Below are positions 56,101-64,000 of a stretch of 64,000 bases of DNA, in pieces. The stretch is from contig CM036658.1 in NCBI GenBank assembly GCA_020746105.1, positions 27,863,099-27,927,098 on the forward strand, written 5' to 3'. The position numbers were made by a program, and so were the translations under genes. The notes under the pieces are model-generated. The model searched no databases. It was given only the letters and a program-made list of their open reading frames with translations, and was not told the origin of the DNA. The DNA is from Trogon surrucura. Lineage: Eukaryota > Chordata > Aves > Trogoniformes > Trogonidae. How positions within the stretch are numbered: the first letter of the stretch is position 1; each line of letters opens with the position of its first letter.

Positions 56101-59100
56101 AAATTACAGGACATCTCTTTGCCTGGATTGTCTTCTGAATTATTTGCCATGTTGGTGCTCTGCCATTGTGCACCTGTATTGCACAAGTGTATACTCTTAT
56201 TTTCCTATGTGGAAGAGGACAGATATTTGTAAGGTTTATACATGAGTAAAATGACTTAATCACATAGAACTAAATTCTTGAGCAAAAAACAATGGCTTGG
56301 CAAGGACTGTTTTAATGTCTTGTGATCAGTATTCTGAAATGTGTATTCCTTGATCAGCCAAGCATGCTTGCAGAGGTGTTTGCTACCTGAATAGTGTTTG
56401 AAAATTAATGGATTAATTGCATTCAGTTGTTTGCAAACTGCTGCCACTGAGGCACTTTTTGCGGTGAAAACCATCTGGTCTCCTCTTCCTTTTCTACTGT
56501 GTCTGCCTGGGGCTGCCTGCTACAAAGGTACCTGCTTGTTCAGAGTCTTCCTCTCCTGCCAAATTATTAGCACTGATTCTTCATGCAGCTCATGGCCTTC
56601 CTCTGAATAACAGGGAAATGCTTCTACATTTCGGGACAGGCACTTAGCGAAGGCGTAGCCGAGCCTGTTTTTTTTTAATTGTTATGTTCCCACCCGGTGT
56701 CGCTGTTGGTCAGGCGAAAGCCTGCGCCTCCGCATTCGCCCGCCAGCTGTGTAAAACACAAACCGCTTTGTCTCAATGTCTTTATGTGCTGGCACATCTG
56801 GGAACACTGCTTCTGAGCTGGTAATTATATACACTTAATTCTGCAAAAAGCCTCAGCTGATTAGTGCAATTGTTACATCAAACACTAGCTCTAAAAGCCA
56901 AAGGATAAAAATAATGGCGTTTCAGCTGGATACTTATCTCCAGGGAAGAACAAATTGTTTAATGCATTCTTTGCTCAGTGTGTTACTCTTCACCAGCATT
57001 ACAGCTCTGTTTTCCTGCAGCCTGATTTCAAGGTGGGTTTTAAAGGGAATAAACAGTGCAAGCTTGATCTCTGAACGTCAGAGGAAGCCATATCCTTTCA
57101 TAAGCTCTGGAAAGCTGGAACTCTGTGGCAGTTTGTGCTTCAGGCTTCCCTGCACTGTCCTTACAGGTGTCCAAAGGCTCCTTAGATCCGGTAATAAAGT
57201 CAGCATCACCCATTCACTTATTCAGGTGAATGTTACAGGGGTAAAGAAATGACGGCATGGAAGTTTAAAAATGAGACACTGATGAAGAACAAAGGATAAA
57301 TACCATCTCTCTTGCTCCTGAGACTTTTGTTTAATCCCCAAAACTACTACTGAGCATTTATTGTCTCCTGTCTCTTGTGGATTTAATGAGGCTACTCACT
57401 CATCAGCCTGTGATTTGGACTGACCTACAACAATGCAAAACTCAGTCTGACATGGCAGCTGCATTTGAGAAACATCTAGAAAGTCTAGCACATTCCCTCT
57501 TCAGTTGGATTTCTTCTTCTTTTTTTTTTTAACCATAATTGCTGATATTTTTATATTTTTAACACATTTATCAACAGAAGTATGGAGGATACTTGTATAA
57601 CCCCAGAAGATAAACCTCCTTCTAGCTCATACAGAACTGTGTTTGTTTATGGATGTATGTGCTCACAATTACGTGTTTGAGGGTGTCTGACCATAAAGCG
57701 TAAAGACATTCCTCCTCCTTCTCTTGATGTGACCCAGGCAGCACTTGATTTAGGGTCTTGGTTGAAGGCAGAACAAATAAGGTTATAGTGATGTTTAGTG
57801 ATAGAGTTCAAGTCAAACTACCCTGCTAAGCTTAGCTGGGGTACTAAATCTCTGTAGGTTGAAAAAAAAACATTACGGGGAATCTTAGGTGAAGAAGAGG
57901 GTAGGTAGGATCACGGAGTGGCAGAAAAGAAGACAGAAACTTACAGCAGTAAGGATAGAGCACAAGGCAGGAAATCTAAAAATGCTGAGTTGAGCATTGC
58001 TGTTCTAAATTAGGCTTAACCAATACTGGCTGTTGTGACCCTGTCTTGCCTGCTAATTTCCTTTCCATGATTTTTTGTGTTAGCTGTGTTTCTGTTTTTT
58101 TTTTTTTCTCCTCCCTGCAAGTTTAATGCTGAAGTGGTTATCCGCAGAGTCTGACAAGCACCATAGCTGTGCCAGGGATCCTGTAGGAAGGCAGCAAACT
58201 GGTCACTGACTGCAGAAAAAGGAAGGGCCTTGAAACTGAGCTTGAGGAGTTCAGAACCACCAGCCAGCACCAGGCTTTTAGATGGTGGATATATTATTAC
58301 ATTGGGATCACTGGGGAAGATAAGGTGGGACAGACTGCACAAAATAGGGTAGACTGAAAGAACATGTTTTTTGAATATTGCATAAGGGAACAAAAGGATA
58401 GGGAGATTAGGAGAACAGGGAAAGGAGTCAGGTGTAGTTTAAGTCAACACACAAGACTGCAATTAGGGCAGAAAAAGCATAGACAGACATATTCGTGATG
58501 GAACAACATCATCCTAAACCTCCGAATCTGTTAAGAGTTTATTGATAGGAGCATGAATTTGGCAGCAGAACAGGCTGTTAAAACTTCTATTGTGATTAAG
58601 GAAAAAAACACCAACCACACAAAGGAAAGCATCTGAGAACAGAAGAAACATTCTTGTTTTGATGATTGTGCTTTTCTTAACGTTTTCTTTGCTGTAAAAA
58701 TTGTCCCCATGTCATTTAGCATATTTTGTGTAAAAAAAAATAACCCCTGCAATCTCTTTGCTCTGTGGTGTGGTTTTTTTTTTTTTTTTAAAAAAAACCA
58801 GCTCTGATGTATTAATCCATATATTTTAAAATCTCTATATTTGTTAGATTTATGTCAGCCAATATTTGTCTAAGTGCTCTAGCTTGCATGCTGATCATAT
58901 CGTTTATTCTTCTGGCTGTTCCCTGCCTTCTCTCCGAACCATAAATACTGAAAGTTCACAGAAAGGCTAACCCTTACTGGTACTTGGCATGCGTTATTCC
59001 ATGTTGTGTTGTTCCTACAGGAAACAGTAAATATGAAGCATACTTTGCACAGCTCTTTTTATGAGTTCTTCAAATGGCACATTTCCTAATTACTCTGAGA

Positions 59101-62100
59101 AGGTTTTCATTCCTCAGGTTGTTAGCTCCTTTCTCTGGGGCTTTTTTGAAACTGGATTAAGACATTTCAGAGTCTGCTGGGTTTGTAAAGAATAAGTAAG
59201 CAATTTGCTTGGCTTATAATGTCCTTCAGCTAATCAGAAAACATATTTTGAATTTTGTGTGTAAACTGCTAAGAAAATTTCGCTTGCAATGTGGGTTAGG
59301 ATACCAGGAAATCGTCATCCTTTATTATTTCTCCATCAGAGATCAAAATGAGTTCTGGGACAGAATTACAGCAGATAAAACCCAAGTCAAAACAATTCAT
59401 TTTTCCCCTTAAATACCTATATACCAACATTTTTCACTTGTTTAAATTGTTTACCTAGTTGATCATTCTGTTGTTCCTTGTTCCTCAGCACTGAGACTAG
59501 TAAACCTGTGTTACAGTTCAGCAAATCAACAGAGCAGAACAGAAAATCTTTGGTTTCTCTCCATTATTCTGGTTTAGCAGTGTTTTTGAACTCTGTGTAA
59601 CTCTATATTATTACTCCAGAATGATACATGCTGGGAGTGGAGAATCTGGATCTGCGCTTCTGACAAGCCACTTCATTAAGACTTGAGATAATAATTTTTC
59701 CTTTCTTCCACTGACACAGGATGAATACAGCCAACACACAAATCAAGTTCTGCCTGACCTCTGTTGTGAGCTGCTGTTGTTTAGCTTTCATGTTCTCCTC
59801 AGCTCTTCCTGAAGAGAGAAGGTGCAAGAAGGTGTATTTCTCTGCAATATGCTGTTCTGTGGCTCTGCTTGTCCCTAAGAGATGAGGAAAGCTGTCTTGT
59901 TCTTTCTTGAGGCCTGAGCTGCCCCTGTGAACACCTGCACCCACCAAGGCAGCGGGCAGAGATGGGGCGATGAGTTCGCAGGCATGGCCTCCACCCCGTC
60001 CTCCCAATTTCCCATCAGCAGAGGCAATTGACAGCAAAAGGGAATTAGACATCAAAAGTGGCATCTTCCACATCTACCCACAGGTGATAAACGTGATTTT
60101 ACCCTGGACATTCATCATCTCCAGCTCCTCCTTCCTCTGCCAAACTGGTTACTCAGATGCTCTAATCTGTTTTGCAGAGCTGATGCAGCAGAGGTGACGC
60201 AACATGCTTTTGCACCCTGCACCTTGCACAAATAACACCAAGTGATTTTCCTGGAAGCTGATTAGGGATACTGATGGCACGGCACCACAGGTGGGGATGG
60301 AAAGCAGCAGCACTTGACCAGAAAGGGGAGTGGGTGTGTGTGGGTGACAGTAGGGTGGCAATAATACTGATCTTTAACATTGGCAACTGCTGGCCTGTTG
60401 GGCAGCTGTCGTAGACTGACTCACTTAGGTCCTTAATGGCAGAGGCAATGGAAACGTGCACGTGTCTGAAGTAACTGGAGAGCTGTATAACTAAACCCTT
60501 GAGGATCAGGCAATGCTGATTTCTTTGGACTCATTTTTAATCTCAGGAAAGACACCAGCTGCTCAACCTTGGAGTGGTGCAATAAATAATAATAATTATA
60601 GAAAAGTAGCTGGCCACAACAGTTTGTGAGGGATTGCTCATTGCAAGTGCTAGAGAGGTGGTGGAAAGACAGGTAGTGTAGGTTATTCAAAAAGCCCCGT
60701 GACTTAGCTCATGACATGTGCTATTGCCAATAAAATCCCAGGTGAGCAATTTACTTATCAACCAGTCCTGGGAGACAAATGGGCTGATTGCACATGACAC
60801 AGAGGAACAAGAATAACCACTAAGCCTAAACCAGAGGTATGAATGGGTATTTTCTTTTGCCTCATTTTCACTTCCTGAACTGTGCTTTTACTCAGCCAGT
60901 TAGATTTTTGGTAGTAAAATCACTGACTTTTTTTTTTTTTCCTCAAGAAACCTATGCTGAAAGCAGCAGCTTGGCAACAACTTGCATAATGCTGCTTCTC
61001 AAGTGGTGTCATTTGCACTGCTGCCAAAAGGCGTTCAGTGCTCTGAGCCAGAAGCCACTGTTTGCTCAGTCCTCTGAGCCAGTATATGCTCACCCACTGC
61101 AGGAATTTACACTTAAATTGCATTACCGTATGTGTTACAAAATTGTATTCGATGCTGCACTTAGCTTACAGTCCATCTTATGTGGGGGCATACTTTCTAG
61201 GACAGACATAACTTTAACACTAAAGACTGCCACAGGCTTTAAAAAAAAATAATCTGATTTCTACAGGTTGGAAATAATAATACGGGTCTCATTACTTTAG
61301 GTAACTCTGCCTGCTTCCTGTGGGAACAGAAACAAAAAAAAATCAGTGGACAAATATGTTATATTATTTGATAATCCTCTGTTGTCATACACTAAGAGGA
61401 GTTTTCTCTGATGTTTAGGGCTGGGGAGTGCAACCAAAGTTGTGTGGAAGCGTAAGTTACTGCTGCGGACATGTTTGGTCTATCTCACTTTATGCTCATG
61501 GCTCCTTGAGGAAACAGCGAGGCACAGGGCAGGTGTACAGAGAAATTGCCTTAGAATACTCTTGCAGTTTCTGATGTTTCCTTTGCGTGGAATAAAATTA
61601 CAGAAAACAGAAAGAAAAAGCAGTAATGCCAGCAAAAGCTCTAAAATATTTCAGGCATTGTTCAACAGGCCTGTCTTTGATACTGGCCATCTTACAGACA
61701 GGAAATTGATTATTTTTGGATGGATTACTATTTAGCAGGTCACCTTTTGGATCTGGGTTACATCTGGTAGTGCAAGACAGGAAGAGGGGCAGAGGGTGGG
61801 CTATAAGCAGAAGGAGGGAGTAACTGAGCATGAGAGTTCTCAACAGCCAGCTCTGAGCACCCTTGTTTCTTTTAGTCCTAACCCCAATCCAACTCTTGTG
61901 CTTCCATTAGTTCAGTTAGACCTCAAACCATGAATTGTTTTCACGGTAGGAGTTACTGTGATGGTCGATATGTGATTTCAGAACGAGAAATGCACAAGGG
62001 GACCTGGAAAAGAAGTATGGAACATGTGTTCCCACGATTTTAAGTGTTTCAGCTTCAACAACCATTTTCCTTATAGGCTTTACCATTGATCAGAGTCTTT

Positions 62101-63655
62101 AGAAGGCTGACCGTTTCCAAACCAGCCAATGTAGATTACCTGCTGGTTTGGGTTTTTTTTTTTTTTTTTGCATGTATGCTGTTAGCGGCATTGCTTACAA
62201 CTGCTTTGGGGGAAAACAGAAGGACATCTCTTCATGCTAGTTTCATAAGCCTGTGTCATAAAAAATTTATTTTTCACGTGACTCACCCATGAGAGAAGGT
62301 TCATGGTTTGTTACATGTGTTGTGGAAACAGCTGTCAGCACAAGCTGACTTTCTTCCCACTGCCTCTCACCAGAGTGCGGCCACGTGTGCACATTGCCAT
62401 GATAGCAAGCTTAAGTGTAGGAAGGATTCAGAGCTGTATTTTGCCCTGTGTGCCAGGTCCAGCATGTAAGGTCATAATTAAGTTACTCATTACCTTTCCT
62501 TCTTGGAAGGAACCCTTATCTATCTATCTGTAGATAGTGTGAAGAGCTGGTTTTTAATTTTCTACTTGACAGCACATTGAAATGATTTTTCGTTAATCTC
62601 CAGCTAAGCACTGCTAAAATGCCTACTCAGTGGAAAATTACCTTATCAATACCATTAAGTGAGAACAGTATTTGAAGAGGTCTTTATTGTACAGTCCAAA
62701 CTACCCGCACTGCCAAAGACTAATAAATCCTTGTTATGAAGCTTCATATAGAACGTCACAACTCCAGAAGAGGATGCAGTTACTACATCATCATGCATTG
62801 TGACATGAACTTGCTGTTTGTTATGTAAAGGCTGGAAAAATATGTATTTTCAACTTTAAGCACATAATGAACTTTTAAGAAGTATACAAATGAACTCAGT
62901 ACAGAAATTGGCAAGGCAAGAAGGTCACATACACAACAAAATACTTTGGCACAGGCTCCACACAATGGACAAAAGGAAAAAAAAAATGGGTGGGGAAAAA
63001 GCCACCTACACAGAGGCTGGAAGCTAGAAAGCCTAGTCAGCTTGATATGTATACGGTGGGCAATAATTTCAACAGCATGCTCTTCAAGGAGCTAATTTCT
63101 GAGTTTTCTGGCAGAGATGTTTACTTAGTAAAGAGACTTCCACTCAGGAGTGGTTACTACTTCCACCAACAGTTACACTCTTGGAAAAGCGGGCCTTTCA
63201 GTGGAGGAAAGACTTTTAGCAAAAATATACTCATTGTGGGGAAAAAAAACTGAATCATGGAAAGCATTAGTAATGTCAATAGGGAATAGCTGGAATGTTA
63301 CCATAATTTTCTATTAGAAACACAAGCTTCATGAAGGCTACACTAACATATGATTGCTTTCAATTCCTGCTTACAGTCTGACCACTTGTGTTTAAACAAG
63401 ACCGTATCAGGTATGGAAGAAAGACAGAATCTTCTGGTTACTATGCCAATCCTGCTGGTATCCTCTCAGAGCATTTTTCTAATCAGTTCTTTTTTGGGAT
63501 CAACCCAGGCATGGGTCCTTCCCACAGCAGGTGAAGACAAGGCCTCCTAATCATGGTGCTATAAGGATGTAAAGCCTAACCACCCAAATCACTTCAGATT
63601 TAATCTGAGTAGACACAGTAGACTGGTCGGTTGACTAAATGGAAACTTGAGGGTG
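53151..63655. other. Intergenic, no gene recognised
   Basis: About 10.5 kb of AT-rich DNA with only short open frames and no convincing exon, RNA gene or repeat family. Minor features are a GG-T16-A8-CC palindrome at 58772-58799, T runs (for example 62153-62169), and the CpG-dense patch listed separately. Confidence 0.45.
56640..56760. other. Small isolated CpG-dense patch
   Basis: About a dozen CpG within 120 bp in strongly AT-rich surroundings, in two parts (gcgaaggcgtagccgagcctg and ggcgaaagcctgcgcctccg) divided by a nine-T run. No open frame, tRNA fold or known small RNA was recognised; it could be a regulatory element. Confidence 0.4.
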
Positions 63656-64000
63656 TAGAAGCCAGCAGGGGGAAAACCTCCCACTAGACCAGGTTGCTCA
63701 GCGCCATCCAGCCTCACCTTGAACACTTCCATGGAGGGGTCATCCGCAACTTCTCTGGGCAACCTGTTCCAGAGAAAAATTTCTTCCTGATATCTAAGCA
63801 AAATATACTCTCTTTCAATTTGAAACTGAAACCCCTCACCCTACCACTACACTCCCTGGTGAACAGTCCCTCCTCTTCAGGTGGTGGAAGGCTGCTATAA
63901 GGTCTCCTTGGAGCCTTCTCCAGACTGAACAACCCCAACTTTCTCAGCCTGTCCTGGTGAGAGAGGTGCTCCAGACCCTTGATCATCAACCATGTTTAGC
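63656..64000 (-). mobile_element. CR1 LINE fragment running off the right edge
   Basis: The plus strand reads reversed CR1 3' sequence: actagaccaggttgctcagc, ccatggaggggtcatccgca, acttctctgggcaacctgtt, gctataaggtctccttggag and ctttctcagcctgtcctggt. The extreme 3' tail is absent, and the copy continues past 64000. Confidence 0.85.

Noticed and set aside
59603-60461. Several 70-156-codon frames on both strands
   Set aside because: No conserved domain, no splice logic and no codon bias; consistent with chance frames.

Overview
This window is avian nuclear DNA, forward strand, with two conserved multi-exon genes separated and invaded by bird-type retroelements. The bird call rests on several CR1 LINE copies, ERVL-type LTR families of bird genomes, and a SINE with a tRNA head and a CR1 tail, an arrangement known from songbirds. 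In human both genes lie on chromosome 5q. Their bird counterparts are, from memory, on the Z chromosome.

Layout. 1-7750: the last three coding exons of REEP5 (+), an ER-shaping membrane protein; its first exons lie off the left edge. 7751-34040: about 26 kb without a conserved gene. It holds CR1 copies, ERVL LTRs, a long 5'-half CR1 remnant (14345-16716) ending at a CpG-rich block (16717-17520), an intronless Topors-like RING protein gene on the minus strand (19377-20015), a young class II endogenous retrovirus (25377-30015) and an older solo LTR (31783-32079). It also holds an ERVL LTR (32836-33581) with a tRNA/CR1 SINE inserted in it. 34041-53150: complete ALDH7A1 (+), 18 coding exons with a CpG-island promoter, encoding 535 residues. 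53151-64000: no gene found; one small CpG-dense patch and a CR1 at the right edge.

The two conserved genes are unrelated in function. REEP5 shapes tubular ER. ALDH7A1 oxidises alpha-aminoadipic semialdehyde in lysine breakdown and aldehydes in general, in mitochondria and cytosol. In mammals they lie many megabases apart and have other neighbours (SRP19 and DCP2; PHAX), so the interval looks like a rearrangement junction filled with mobile DNA.

Most notable: (1) the provirus has identical 443-bp LTRs and a perfect 6-bp target duplication but has lost nucleocapsid, protease, reverse transcriptase and nearly all of env, so it was probably copied in trans; (2) a block of duplicated hairpin-forming repeats sits just before its polypurine tract; (3) the SINE nested in an LTR; (4) the lineage-specific Topors-like gene. 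Family names for repeats are from recognition by eye, with no database search.
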